A DNA stretch of 41,897 bases from Roseburia sp. Lineage in GTDB: Bacteria; Bacillota; Clostridia; Lachnospirales; Lachnospiraceae. Position 1 is the first letter of the stretch. Every line of letters begins with the position of its first letter. The position numbers and the translations under genes were made by a program. Below, one piece after another: positions 7,667-17,279 of this stretch. Under the pieces are notes generated by a model. That model was not told the origin of the DNA. It ran no database searches and worked only from the letters and a program-made list of their open reading frames with translations. The stretch covers positions 1 through 41,897 of the forward strand of contig JAMPFC010000018.1 in NCBI GenBank assembly GCA_023664685.1, written 5' to 3'.

Positions 7667-8887
7667 TTAGTGATAGATCGATTTTGGCTGCTGGCTCTCT
7701 GCCTCAAATCCGGCGTCTTTCAGCGCCTGTATGATGGCATTCTTATGTTCATGGCCAAACGCCTCCATCGTGATCGTAAGCTCCACAGCGGCATTCCGGT
7801 TTATGCTCACAAACTGGTTATGCTCCAGACGGATGACATTTCCCTGTGCTTTTGCGATGACCTCTGCCACATGGAGAAGCTCGCCCGGCCGGTCTGGAAG
7901 TTCAATCGACACCGTAAAGACACGTCCTCTCTGGATTAGTCCGTGCTGTACGACAGATGAAATCGTGATCACATCCATATTTCCGCCGCTTAAGATCGAA
8001 ACGACCTTTTTGCCCTTGATATCCAGATGTTGAAGTGCCGCTACAGTCAGCAGGCCCGAATTTTCCACGACCATTTTATGGTTCTCCATCATATCAAGGA
8101 AATTTACGATCAGGTCATGGTCGTCAACCGTGATGATATCGTCGATGTTTTTCTGGATATATGGGAAAATATTCGTCCCGGGTGTTTTCACCGCAGTACC
8201 GTCAGCGATCGTACTGACCGACGGAAGGGAGACAACCTCTCCTTTTTTGAGCGATTCCTGCATGCAGTTGGCGCCGGCAGGTTCTACGCCGATCACCGTG
8301 ATATTCGGATTTAACAGCTTGGCAAGTGTCGAGACCCCGCAGGCAAGACCGCCGCCGCCGATCGGAACGAGTATGATATCCACGGTCGGCAGTTCCTTAA
8401 AAATTTCCATCGCGATCGACCCCTGTCCGGTCGCAACCGTCTCATCATCGAATGGATGGACAAATGTATATCCGTGTTCCTCCGCCAGTTTCAGGGCATG
8501 GCTGCAGGCGTCGTCGTATACATTACCATGTAAGATCACCTCCGCACCATAACTCTTCGTCCGGTTTACCTTGATGAGCGGTGTCGTATCCGGCATGACG
8601 ATAACTGCCTTGACGCCGAATAACTTCGCCGCATAGGCAACTCCCTGCGCATGGTTTCCGGCGGACGCTGTGATCAGTCCCTTTTCTCTCTCTTCTTCGG
8701 AAAGAGTGCTGATCTTATAATAAGCCCCTCTTACTTTATATGCGCCGGTATACTGCATATTTTCCGGCTTCAAATATACTTTGGCGCCAGTCTGGGCGCT
8801 GTAATACTCACTGTAGATCAGATTGGTGGGAAGAATGACCTCTTTTACCCGGTCACTCGCCTCCTCAAATTTTTCTAATGTCATCAT
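7667..8887 (-). CDS. ilvA: Threonine ammonia-lyase with C-terminal ACT domain
   Basis: A 406-residue PLP enzyme that converts L-threonine to 2-oxobutanoate and ammonia, feeding isoleucine synthesis or threonine catabolism. Lys51 in TGAYKVRGAYYK is the PLP lysine, ASAGNHAQGVA is the substrate loop, and the phosphate-binding GGGGL is at 177-181. A single ACT-like domain (FTVSIELPDRPGELLHVAEV) occupies about 330-400. This length matches the TdcB-like threonine dehydratase class with one ACT domain rather than the longer E. coli IlvA, so tdcB is an alternative name. The start has only a weak ribosome site; ATG at 8884 is equally possible. Confidence 0.93.
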   Translation of the reverse strand: MMTLEKFEEASDRVKEVILPTNLIYSEYYSAQTGAKVYLKPENMQYTGAYKVRGAYYKISTLSEEEREKGLITASAGNHAQGVAYAAKLFGVKAVIVMPDTTPLIKVNRTKSYGAEVILHGNVYDDACSHALKLAEEHGYTFVHPFDDETVATGQGSIAMEIFKELPTVDIILVPIGGGGLACGVSTLAKLLNPNITVIGVEPAGANCMQESLKKGEVVSLPSVSTIADGTAVKTPGTNIFPYIQKNIDDIITVDDHDLIVNFLDMMENHKMVVENSGLLTVAALQHLDIKGKKVVSILSGGNMDVITISSVVQHGLIQRGRVFTVSIELPDRPGELLHVAEVIAKAQGNVIRLEHNQFVSINRNAAVELTITMEAFGHEHKNAIIQALKDAGFEAESQQPKSIYH

Positions 8888-8937
8888 GGTTTGCTGTCAT
8901 CTGCCTTTCTTTCCATTGTCCCGAAACTCTATTATTT

Positions 8938-9879
8938 TCAAGACTCCTGTGGTTCTGTTATATCAAAAAGTGCATCGGTAAATGCATCTGCATCAAATTT
9001 CTGCAGGTCGTCAAGCTGTTCCCCGATCCCGATGTATTTAACCGGGATATTTAATTCCGACTGGATCGCGATCGCGATGCCGCCCTTTGCTGTCCCATCC
9101 AATTTTGTAAGGACGACGCCGGTAATATCAGCCGCTTCGCTAAACTGTTTTGCCTGAACGAGCGCATTCTGACCGGTCGTCCCATCGACGACGATCAACG
9201 TCTCGAGGCATGCCTCGGAATATTCGTTTTCAATGATCTTATAAATCTTATGCAGCTCTGCCATCAGGTTCTTTTTATTGTGGAGGCGTCCCGCGGTATC
9301 ACATAAAAGTACATCCGTGTTCCTCGCCTTTGCCGCCGCAACCGCATCATATACGACCGCCGCCGGGTCTGCGCCCTCCTGCCCGGCGATGATATCCACA
9401 CCGGCACGTACAGACCACTCCTTCAACTGCTCGATCGCTCCGGCACGAAACGTATCTGCCGCCGCCAGAAGCACTTTTTTTCCGTCCGCCTTTAACTGTC
9501 CTGCCAGTTTTCCTACACTTGTAGTCTTTCCGACGCCGTTCACCCCGATAAAAAGAATGACGGATTTTTTATGTTCAAAATCATAGGCGTCCTCATGTAC
9601 CTTCATCTGCTCCTTGATCGTATCGATGAGAACCGACCGGCACTGCGCCGCCTCTTTTATCTTTTCTTCTTTTACCCTCTCCTGTAATTCTTCGATGATC
9701 CGCATGGAATTTTCCACGCCGATATCTGCCATCACCAGCTGCTCTTCCAGTTCTTCATAAAAATCATCATCAATCTCCGAAAATCCGGAAAAGATCGAAT
9801 TGATCCCAGAGGAAAAACTAGTACGGGTCTTACTCAAGCCGCTTTTTAGCCGGTTAAAAAATCCCTTTTTTTCACTCAT
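8938..9879 (-). CDS. ftsY: Signal recognition particle receptor FtsY
   Basis: A 313-residue SRP-family GTPase that docks ribosome-nascent chain-SRP complexes at the membrane. The P-loop GVNGVGKTT is at 112-120, followed by DTFRAGAIEQL, DTAGRLHNK and TKLDGTAKGG, all in the expected order for an NG domain. It has only a short basic N-terminus in place of the long acidic A domain of E. coli FtsY, as in other Gram-positives. It overlaps the end of smc by eight bases and uses AGGAG within the last codons of smc, a common smc-ftsY coupling. Confidence 0.97.
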   Translation of the reverse strand: MSEKKGFFNRLKSGLSKTRTSFSSGINSIFSGFSEIDDDFYEELEEQLVMADIGVENSMRIIEELQERVKEEKIKEAAQCRSVLIDTIKEQMKVHEDAYDFEHKKSVILFIGVNGVGKTTSVGKLAGQLKADGKKVLLAAADTFRAGAIEQLKEWSVRAGVDIIAGQEGADPAAVVYDAVAAAKARNTDVLLCDTAGRLHNKKNLMAELHKIYKIIENEYSEACLETLIVVDGTTGQNALVQAKQFSEAADITGVVLTKLDGTAKGGIAIAIQSELNIPVKYIGIGEQLDDLQKFDADAFTDALFDITEPQES

Positions 9880-12800
9880 TGATGTTCTGCTCCTTTTTCT
9901 TTTCTTCCTCTTTTAACTGCTCTTCGATCAGCTTCACGGACACAAGGGTGGAAATCCCTTTTTCCTGCATCGTGATCCCGTAAAGCGCATCTGCTGCCGA
10001 CATCGTTCCCTGTCTGTGGGTGATCACGATAAACTGTGTATTCTTCGTCAGCTTGTGCAGATATTTAGCATACCTCTTTACGTTTGAATCGTCAAGTGCC
10101 GCCTCGATCTCATCCAGAAGACAAAATGGCGAAGGCTTGAGGTTTTGGATCGCAAACAAAAGCGAAATGGCAGTGAGTGCCTTTTCCCCACCGGAAAGCT
10201 GCATCATATTCTGCAGTTTCTTTCCCGGCGGCTGTGCGATGATCCGGATCCCTGCTTCCAGTACATCCTCCTCTTCCACTAACTCCAAGGTTCCTTTTCC
10301 GCCGCCGAACAGTTCCCGGAATACTTTATCAAATTGTATCCGGATCTGCGCAAATTTTTCATTAAACTGAATACGCATCTCCTCGTCCAGATCGGCAATG
10401 ATCTGTTTGAGGGCTTCCTCGGACTCGATCAGGTCGTCATGCTGTGTCTTTAAGAGTTCATAACGCTCCTTTACATTTTTATAATCCTCGATGGCATTTA
10501 CATTAACGTCTCCGAGGGAACGGATGTTACTCTTCGTCGTATTGACAAGGCTTTTGATCCTCGTATATGTAATATCGGTTTCGGCTGCGAGTTCCTTTGC
10601 ATTGTGGTAAGTGAGCTCATACTCGTTCCACATATAATTGATGCAGTTTTCGAGAAGCTCCTCCAGTTTTTCCTTTCTCGATCCCAGACGGAAACACTCC
10701 TTATCCAGTTCCCCGATCTGCTCCATCATCTCGTTTCTCTTGTCAAAGAAGTCTTTCTGTGAGGTCATAAGCGCTTCCTTCTTTTCGGCAGCTTCTACGA
10801 TCTCTTTTTCCAGATCTGCGATTTCCTGCTTACACATCTCGATCCGTTTCTCATACTCTGTGATGGAAGCTGTCATCTCCTCCACCTGCGAATCCGAACT
10901 GTTTTGTTCATCCTCAAGCGTTTTGTATTCCTCGTTCAGTTCCGCCAGACGCCCTTCTGTCTTTTCGAGGTTCTCCATCAAAAAGCTGTTTTTCTGTGTA
11001 AAGGAGGAAATCTCCAGACGAAGTTCCGCCAGTTTTTCCTGCGTCTTAGCAAGCTCTTCTTTGGCATTCTCCATCTCCCCGGTCGTTTTTTCTAACGTGT
11101 CTTTTGCATCGTCGTTTTCCTTCTGGCTCTCATCTAACTGCTCGTTGATCCGGGAAATCGTATCCGCCAGTATATTTTTCTGGTTTTCCAATTCTTTTCC
11201 ATCATTTACGATCGCTTGGAACTCTGCCTCTTTCTGCTCTTTTACTGTCACCGCCTGCTCGTATTTGATGTTTGCTGTATTCTCCTTTAATTCAAGTTCT
11301 TTTAAACGGCCCGCCTTTTCTTTTGCTTTCTCATCAGCAGCCTCGGCATTTGTCTCAAGCTTATGGATTTTATCCCGAAGCTTGTCCATCGAAGCACGGA
11401 GTTTTTCAATCTCTTCTTCTAACTTCTCCACCTCACGTCTTCTCCCGAGAAGATTACTGCTGTTTTTATAAGCGCCTCCCGACATCGAACCGCCCGGATT
11501 CAAAAGTTCGCCCTCCAGTGTCACGATTCTCAAAGAATGCTTATATTTTCTGCCGAGTGCGATCGCATGGTCGATCGTATCCACAAGCACAAACCTGCCG
11601 AGAAGATATTCGGTCAACCCATCAAAACGTTTTTCCTTCTGAACAAGTTCCGATACACAGCCGATCACGCCCTGCTCAGAAAAAACCTCCTCTTTGATCC
11701 GTCCTGTCTGGGCAGAAACTGTAGTCAACGGAAGAAAGGTAGCGCGGCCATACCGGTTCTTTTTCAGGAAACCGATCATTTCTTTTGCGGTCGTCTCATC
11801 TTCCGTAACGATATTTTGTATGCTCCCGCCAAGTGCTGTTTCTACAGCTGTCTCATACTTTTTGTCTACTTGGATAATATCTGCCACAACACCGACGATG
11901 CCGGAATGTTCCTTTTTCTGCTCCATGACACGACGGATGCTCTGCCCATATCCATCGTACCGCTCTGTCATATTTTTTACTGTGGCAAGCCTTGACGTTT
12001 TCATGTGATATTCGCGCTGATGTTCCTCCATCTGCCTCTGGATTTCTTTTATGGCGTCGCGGCACTCCTGCGCCTTTTTCTGGAACTCTTTGCGTTTTAC
12101 ATACTCCTCATCCAGTGAAGTACGGAGTTCATTCAATGCCTGTTCTTCCCGCTGCATCTCTTCTACAGCAGTAGACACCTGACTCTTATTCGACAAAAGT
12201 TTCTGGTTCAGCTCTGCCTTTCGTATGGCATTCTGTTCGATCATGGATTCCAGTTTTTGATGCTCAACACTGATTTCAGACGTCCGGTTCATCGCAGACA
12301 GCATCCGGTCATTCTGTGCGGCGATCCCCTCCTCCATCTCTGCGATCGCTTTTGTGAGACCGTCCGCTTCGTTCTGCCCCTCTTTCTCCTTTTCCTGCAT
12401 GGCAGTCAGTGTCTGTGTAAATTCGCTCTGGCTCGCCAGATACCCCTCTTTTTCCTTCTGCGCCTCATCGATCCCCGACTGGATGTTTTCCATGCGCTCG
12501 GTATAATATTCTTTTCCGTGGGAAAGGGAGGCGATCTTTTCCTTTGCGATCCGGATCTCTCCCTCGAGCTTCGTCATCGTCAGCCGGTCTCTGTTACATT
12601 TTTCTTTTTTATTCTCCAGAAGTTCATCAAATTCATGGATCTGGTTTTCTACCGCCTCAAACTCAGATTTTGTACTCTCTTGTTTTTCCTTGACTTCTGC
12701 CAGTTCCTCCTCCGTATTGGAGATATTCGTTTTGGTCTCAGTCAACTCTTCCTGAAAACTCTCATAGTCCTGAATAAACAAACTGATCTCATAATTTTTC

Positions 12801-13465
12801 AATTCTTCTTTCAGACGAAGATATTCTCTTGCCTTCTCCGACTGCTCCTCCAATGGCCCGACCTGTTTTTCCAACTCAGCAAGAATATCATTGACACGCA
12901 AAAGATTCTGGCCCTCTGCCTCCAGATTTTTTTCTGCTGTCGCTTTCCGTTTCTTGAATTTTACGATTCCGGCGGCCTCGTCGAAAAGTTCACGCCTCTC
13001 CTCGGGCTTTCCACTGAGGATCTTGTCGATCTGTCCCTGCCCGATGATCGAATACCCTTCTTTTCCGATACCGGTATCAAAAAAAAGCTCCTGAACATCT
13101 TTTAGGCGGCATGTCGTACCATTTAAAAGGTATTCGCTCTCACCGGAACGGTATACCCGCCTCGCCACCTGAACCTCTTCATATGGCACATTCAGTTTAT
13201 GGTCTTCATTCGTAATAGTAAGTGCAACATAGGCATAACTCTGCGGTTTGCGAAGCTCCGTCCCGGCAAAGATGACGTCCTGCATACTAGAGCCGCGGAG
13301 CTGTCTGGCACTCTGTTCCCCGAGTACCCATCTCACCGCATCTGCGACATTACTCTTTCCGCTTCCGTTTGGCCCGACGATCCCTGTTATACCGTTATGG
13401 AACTCAAATACTAATTTATTTGCAAAGGATTTAAAACCATGCACTTCTATACTTTTCAGGTACAT
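9872..13465 (-). CDS. smc: Chromosome segregation protein SMC
   Basis: A 1197-residue SMC ATPase of full length, which with ScpA and ScpB condenses and separates chromosomes. The head halves are intact: Walker A GPNGSGKSN near residue 32, the signature LSGGEKAL and Walker B CLLDEIEAALDD near the C-terminus. Two long coiled coils rich in Glu, Lys and Gln flank a hinge at roughly 510-640 that contains the GGSMSGGAY motif. I place the start at ATG 13465 (MYLKSIEVHGFKSF), eight bases after GGAG; a TTG two codons upstream is unlikely. The gene lies between rnc and ftsY, a conserved order in Firmicutes. Confidence 0.98.
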   Translation of the reverse strand: MYLKSIEVHGFKSFANKLVFEFHNGITGIVGPNGSGKSNVADAVRWVLGEQSARQLRGSSMQDVIFAGTELRKPQSYAYVALTITNEDHKLNVPYEEVQVARRVYRSGESEYLLNGTTCRLKDVQELFFDTGIGKEGYSIIGQGQIDKILSGKPEERRELFDEAAGIVKFKKRKATAEKNLEAEGQNLLRVNDILAELEKQVGPLEEQSEKAREYLRLKEELKNYEISLFIQDYESFQEELTETKTNISNTEEELAEVKEKQESTKSEFEAVENQIHEFDELLENKKEKCNRDRLTMTKLEGEIRIAKEKIASLSHGKEYYTERMENIQSGIDEAQKEKEGYLASQSEFTQTLTAMQEKEKEGQNEADGLTKAIAEMEEGIAAQNDRMLSAMNRTSEISVEHQKLESMIEQNAIRKAELNQKLLSNKSQVSTAVEEMQREEQALNELRTSLDEEYVKRKEFQKKAQECRDAIKEIQRQMEEHQREYHMKTSRLATVKNMTERYDGYGQSIRRVMEQKKEHSGIVGVVADIIQVDKKYETAVETALGGSIQNIVTEDETTAKEMIGFLKKNRYGRATFLPLTTVSAQTGRIKEEVFSEQGVIGCVSELVQKEKRFDGLTEYLLGRFVLVDTIDHAIALGRKYKHSLRIVTLEGELLNPGGSMSGGAYKNSSNLLGRRREVEKLEEEIEKLRASMDKLRDKIHKLETNAEAADEKAKEKAGRLKELELKENTANIKYEQAVTVKEQKEAEFQAIVNDGKELENQKNILADTISRINEQLDESQKENDDAKDTLEKTTGEMENAKEELAKTQEKLAELRLEISSFTQKNSFLMENLEKTEGRLAELNEEYKTLEDEQNSSDSQVEEMTASITEYEKRIEMCKQEIADLEKEIVEAAEKKEALMTSQKDFFDKRNEMMEQIGELDKECFRLGSRKEKLEELLENCINYMWNEYELTYHNAKELAAETDITYTRIKSLVNTTKSNIRSLGDVNVNAIEDYKNVKERYELLKTQHDDLIESEEALKQIIADLDEEMRIQFNEKFAQIRIQFDKVFRELFGGGKGTLELVEEEDVLEAGIRIIAQPPGKKLQNMMQLSGGEKALTAISLLFAIQNLKPSPFCLLDEIEAALDDSNVKRYAKYLHKLTKNTQFIVITHRQGTMSAADALYGITMQEKGISTLVSVKLIEEQLKEEEKKKEQNINE

Positions 13466-13478
13466 AAACAAACTCCAT

Positions 13479-14165
13479 TCATTTTTTTAATCTTAATAAT
13501 GCCTCATAAGCGGCATTCTGCTCGGCAGTTTTTTTGGACTTTCCCGTTCCGCTTCCGACGATCTCACCGGAAAGCCGGCAGTTTACTTCAAACACCTTGG
13601 CATGATCCGGGCCGGTCTCCGAAACCAGTTCGTACGTGATCGTATTTTCCCCGCGCTCTTGGACAACTTCCTGCAACGTCGTCTTGCTGTCATAAAACAG
13701 TTTTTTATGTTCGATATCCGAGAGGACAAACTGCCGGATAAACGCAGCAGCATGCTCGAGCCCTCCATCTAAGTAAATTGCTCCGATCACCGCTTCAAAG
13801 GCATCCGAAAGAATCGAATCCCTCTTATTTCCCCCTGTGGAAAATTCTCCTTTTCCGAGACGGATATAATTTCCGATCCCGATCTGTCTGGCAGAATCCG
13901 CAAGGCTTCTCTCGCACACGAGACTTGCCCGCAGCTTTGTCATATCTCCCTCCATATCGGAGCTGTGTTCGTGAAAAATAAAATCACTGCTCACCAGTTC
14001 CAATACCGCATCGCCGAGAAATTCGAGACGCTCATTATTCTTTTTGTATGGCCAGTGCCTTTCGTTCGCAAACGAGCTGTGTGTAAGCGCTGTCTCCAGA
14101 TAGCGGGTATCCCGGAATGTGTACCCGATCACTGCCTGAAATTCTAATAAACCTTTCATGATCAT
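13479..14165 (-). CDS. rnc: Ribonuclease III
   Basis: A 228-residue double-strand-specific endoribonuclease that processes rRNA precursors and other structured RNAs. The signature NERLEFLGDAVLEL gives the metal-binding Glu48 and Asp52, and DAFEAVIGAIYLD gives the second acidic cluster. A C-terminal dsRNA-binding domain follows from about residue 158 and ends in GKSKKTAEQNAAYEALLRLKK. The ATG overlaps the plsX stop by four bases. A second ATG two codons later is possible. rnc-smc-ftsY synteny supports the call. Confidence 0.97.
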   Translation of the reverse strand: MIMKGLLEFQAVIGYTFRDTRYLETALTHSSFANERHWPYKKNNERLEFLGDAVLELVSSDFIFHEHSSDMEGDMTKLRASLVCERSLADSARQIGIGNYIRLGKGEFSTGGNKRDSILSDAFEAVIGAIYLDGGLEHAAAFIRQFVLSDIEHKKLFYDSKTTLQEVVQERGENTITYELVSETGPDHAKVFEVNCRLSGEIVGSGTGKSKKTAEQNAAYEALLRLKK

Positions 14166-15163
14166 TCACATATGCTTTCTTTTATTTTTTCATTGATCTT
14201 CTGCTTCTTAAAGGAAATACATTGTTTGACCGCAATCTCAATCTCTTTCGCAGAAGAATTTCCATGCGCCTTTACGACAAGTCCCTTTAATCCGAGAAGC
14301 GGGGCGCCGCCCTGACTGCTCGTGTCAAACTGCTTCTTTAATCCCTTGAGCGCCGGTTTTATGAGAAGCGTACCAAGCTTCGTGCGAAGGCTCGACAAAA
14401 GGCCCTGCTTAAGACTGTCAAACATCGTAAGTGCCAGTCCTTCAAAGAATTTCAGCACGATATTTCCCACAAATGCCTCACAGACGATCACATCCGCCGC
14501 CCCCTTCACGATCTCACGCGCCTCAATGCTTCCGATGTAATTTATGTCAGAGCATTCTTTTAATAAAGGCTTTGTATCCTTTACAAGCTGATTTCCTTTC
14601 TCCTCCTCCGTTCCGATATTCAAAAGCCCGATGGTCGGATTTTTCTTTCCCATCACATTTTCAAAATAAATCGAACCCATCCGTGCAAACTGTACGAGAT
14701 GCTCCGGTCTTGCATCCACATTCGCACCGCAGTCGATCAGCAGGGAAAATCCTTTTGTGGTCGGGATAAACGACGCAAGAGGCGGCCGCTTGATTCCTTT
14801 CAATCGCCCTACCACAAGCTGTCCGCCGACAAGGATCGCTCCGGTACTGCCTGCCGATACCACCGCATCTGCCCTGCCTTCCCTGACTAACTTCATCGCC
14901 ACGACAAGAGAAGAATCCTTTTTATCCTTGATCGCTGACGTCGGCACATCACCCATGTCGATGATCTCCGTTGCATTCACGATCTCGATCCCGTTTTTGT
15001 CATATTCGTATTTGGAAAGTTCCTCTTTGATTGGCGCCTCCTTCCCCACAAGGATCACCTTGATCTCATCGCTTGAATTTACTGCGTTGACCGCCCCTTT
15101 TACGGTCTCTGCCGGAGCGTAATCTCCGCCCATAGCATCAAGGGCAACAATAACTTTTTCCAT
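14162..15163 (-). CDS. plsX: Phosphate acyltransferase PlsX
   Basis: A 333-residue enzyme that makes acyl-phosphate from acyl-ACP, the donor for PlsY in phospholipid synthesis. Characteristic segments are the opening VIVALDAMGGDYAP, VSAGSTGAILVGG, LLIDCGANVDARPEHLVQFA and CEAFVGNIVLKFFEG. It precedes rnc with a four-base overlap, as in many Firmicutes. No acpP lies between plsX and rnc here, and no FapR-type palindrome was recognised upstream. An 86-base spacer with a hairpin separates it from the cheR-like gene. Confidence 0.97.
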   Translation of the reverse strand: MEKVIVALDAMGGDYAPAETVKGAVNAVNSSDEIKVILVGKEAPIKEELSKYEYDKNGIEIVNATEIIDMGDVPTSAIKDKKDSSLVVAMKLVREGRADAVVSAGSTGAILVGGQLVVGRLKGIKRPPLASFIPTTKGFSLLIDCGANVDARPEHLVQFARMGSIYFENVMGKKNPTIGLLNIGTEEEKGNQLVKDTKPLLKECSDINYIGSIEAREIVKGAADVIVCEAFVGNIVLKFFEGLALTMFDSLKQGLLSSLRTKLGTLLIKPALKGLKKQFDTSSQGGAPLLGLKGLVVKAHGNSSAKEIEIAVKQCISFKKQKINEKIKESICE

Positions 15164-15216
15164 CGTTTTACCTCATTTCTATCTTTTGCGCAAGTTCCTT
15201 TTCGCAATCTTATTTA

Positions 15217-15242
15217 AAGCCACCCGATTGTTCGAGTGGCTT
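15217..15242 (-). terminator. Hairpin between cheR-like gene and plsX, weak terminator
   Basis: On the minus strand AAGCCACTCGA and TCGGGTGGCTT pair over 11 bases (one G-U) around a 4-base loop. Only a short T run follows, so termination may be partial. Confidence 0.5.
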
Positions 15243-15249
15243 ATCGAAT

Positions 15250-16029
15250 TCATACTTTTTTATAAAAAAATGATTGGAAGGAATCCAGACCATAGCGTTC
15301 TGCGCCAATGATCTGTTCCGTACTTCCTACAAAAAGAACACCATTCTTTTTTAATGACCGTACAAATTTTTTGTATATTCCATCCTTTGCCTCCTCGGTA
15401 AAGTAGATCATAACATTCCGGCAGACGATCAGATCCACATCGGTCGGATAGGAATCTTTTAACAGGTTATGCTCTTTAAACGTAATACAATACTTGAGCG
15501 AGTTTGACACCTGATATAATCCGCAGTCATCTTGTTTGAAAAAACTTTTAAGATACCGTTCCGGAAGGCCTTTGACGCTTTTTTCGCTGTATAGTCCCTT
15601 CTTTGCCTTTGACAAAACCTCTTTGTCAAGATCCGTTGCAATGATCTCCACTTGGCTCAAAGGAACAAAGTCACTGAGAACCATCGCCAATGTATATGGC
15701 TCATCTCCTGTCGAACATGCCGCACTCCATATCCGGATCTTTCGGCCGGACAGCTTCAAAAGATGAGGGATGACCTCTTTTTCCAACGTGTGCCACTGTG
15801 CCGGATTCCGGTAAAACTCGGAGACGTTGATCGTCAGATAAGTGATAAACCGATCGTAGACGTCACTCTCCTTTTTGATCTTTTGAAAAAAATCATCGTA
15901 TCCGTTGCAATGGTTTTTGGAAATAAAGTTATCGATCCTCCGCTTCATCTGGCTTTCTTTGTAAGAACTCAGATCGATCTTGGAAAGCCCCAAAAACTCT
16001 TTTTTAAAATCTTCGTAAGTAATCAACAT
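15250..16029 (-). CDS. CheR-type protein glutamate methyltransferase
   Basis: A 259-residue SAM-dependent methyltransferase of the CheR family. It has the all-alpha N-terminal domain (about 1-75), the TINVSEFYRNP segment at 66-76 that corresponds to the family TTNxTxFFR region, the SAM-binding SAACSTGDEPYTLAM at 102-116, and CRNVMIYFTEEAKDGIY. CheR methylates glutamates on chemoreceptors with S-adenosylmethionine. No other chemotaxis or flagellar gene is in the window, so its partner is unclear and it may serve a non-flagellar receptor. It follows the S1 gene by 35 bases and its own ribosome site is weak. Confidence 0.9.
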   Translation of the reverse strand: MLITYEDFKKEFLGLSKIDLSSYKESQMKRRIDNFISKNHCNGYDDFFQKIKKESDVYDRFITYLTINVSEFYRNPAQWHTLEKEVIPHLLKLSGRKIRIWSAACSTGDEPYTLAMVLSDFVPLSQVEIIATDLDKEVLSKAKKGLYSEKSVKGLPERYLKSFFKQDDCGLYQVSNSLKYCITFKEHNLLKDSYPTDVDLIVCRNVMIYFTEEAKDGIYKKFVRSLKKNGVLFVGSTEQIIGAERYGLDSFQSFFYKKV

Positions 16030-16064
16030 ATATCATATACCACCAAGCAGTCCCATCAGAGCCT

Positions 16065-17279
16065 TTATTCTGCATCCTCTTGTGTGGAAGCCTCTGTCTC
16101 TTCTGTCTCCACAGTCTCTTTCACTTCTTCCGGCGCTTCTGCTTCCACAGTTTCCTCCACCTCTTCCGGTGCTTCTGCTTCTACAGTTTCCGGCTCTTCT
16201 TCCTCTGCCGCTTCCTTCTGATTTTCGATTTCTAATGCCTTGATGCTAAGGCTGATCTTCTTTGCCTCCTCATTGAAATCCACGATCTTTGCTGTGATCT
16301 CCTGACCGGCTTTCAGTACATCAGATGGTTTCTCGACATGTTCGATCGAAATCTGCGATACATGCAAAAGTGCATCAATTCCCTCTTCTAGTTCAACAAA
16401 GGCACCAAAATCTGTCATGCGGGCAACTTTGCCGGTGACAACCGTTCCTTTTGCATACTTCTCTGCCGCATTTTTCCACGGATTGTTGGAATCCAGTTTC
16501 ATCGTAAGGGCAATCTTCGTATCGGAAATATCCTTGATCATGACAGATACCTGATCGCCTACTTTAAAGAGTTTCTTCGGATCGTCGACACGTCCCCAGC
16601 TCATCTCAGAGATATGTAACAGCCCATCGGCTCCGCCAAGATCGATAAAGGCACCGAAATCCGTAAGGTTTTTCACCGTACCCTCTACCATCATGCCGAC
16701 TTCGATGCGGGCGAACAACGCCTCCTGCATTTCCTTTTTCTTTGCTACGATCAGCTGTCTGCGGTCGCCAATGATCCTTCTCTTGCGTGGATTAACTTCC
16801 GTGAGGACAAACTCGATCTCCTGTCCTGCATACTTGGATAAGTCTTTCTCATATACATCTGAGACAAGGCTCGCCGGGATAAATACTCTTCCCTCGCCGT
16901 AATTTACGCTCAGACCGCCTTTTAATGCAGTAGCCACCGTGCCTTTCAGGACTTCATGGTTTTCCATCGCCTCTTCAAAGACTTTGTTCATCTTATCCTG
17001 CTGTAATCTCTTGTAAGTAAGAAGAACCTGACCTTCACCGTCGTTCACTTTAAGTACCTTGACAGTGAGTTTATCATCTACGTTGACTTCTTTTGTCAGG
17101 TCAACGTCCGGATTGTTGCTGTATTCATTCTTTGTTAATATACCGTCTGCTTTATATCCAATGTTTAAGATAATTTCACTATCCTTAACGCCGATGACTG
17201 TCCCTTCTACAACCTCATTATTATGGATTGTTACTAATGATTCCTCTAATAATTCTCCAAAACTTCTCTCTTCTGACAT
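16065..17279 (-). CDS. rpsA: S1 RNA-binding domain protein, ribosomal protein S1 homologue
   Basis: A 404-residue protein with four S1 OB-fold domains at about 22-90, 105-175, 192-262 and 278-350. The last two carry the classical TDFGAFIDLGGADGLLHISEMSWGR-type motif. The C-terminal 50 residues are highly acidic and contain a 12-residue repeat (TVEAEAPEEVEE then TVEAEAPEEVKE). Firmicute S1 homologues bind mRNA and may aid translation; essentiality differs from E. coli S1. The start overlaps the end of ispH by 34 bases in another frame, and AGGAGG lies within ispH ten bases upstream of its ATG. In several clostridia the two genes are fused; here they are separate. Confidence 0.94.
   Translation of the reverse strand: MSEERSFGELLEESLVTIHNNEVVEGTVIGVKDSEIILNIGYKADGILTKNEYSNNPDVDLTKEVNVDDKLTVKVLKVNDGEGQVLLTYKRLQQDKMNKVFEEAMENHEVLKGTVATALKGGLSVNYGEGRVFIPASLVSDVYEKDLSKYAGQEIEFVLTEVNPRKRRIIGDRRQLIVAKKKEMQEALFARIEVGMMVEGTVKNLTDFGAFIDLGGADGLLHISEMSWGRVDDPKKLFKVGDQVSVMIKDISDTKIALTMKLDSNNPWKNAAEKYAKGTVVTGKVARMTDFGAFVELEEGIDALLHVSQISIEHVEKPSDVLKAGQEITAKIVDFNEEAKKISLSIKALEIENQKEAAEEEEPETVEAEAPEEVEETVEAEAPEEVKETVETEETEASTQEDAE

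Noticed and set aside
10638-11471. Long plus-strand open frame rich in Ser and Phe
   Set aside because: It lies opposite the coiled-coil part of smc; Glu/Lys-rich codons on one strand give Ser/Phe frames on the other. No ribosome site or family match.
17246-17279. Programmed frameshift joining ispH and the S1 protein
   Set aside because: No slippery heptamer was found in the overlap and the S1 gene has its own AGGAGG site.
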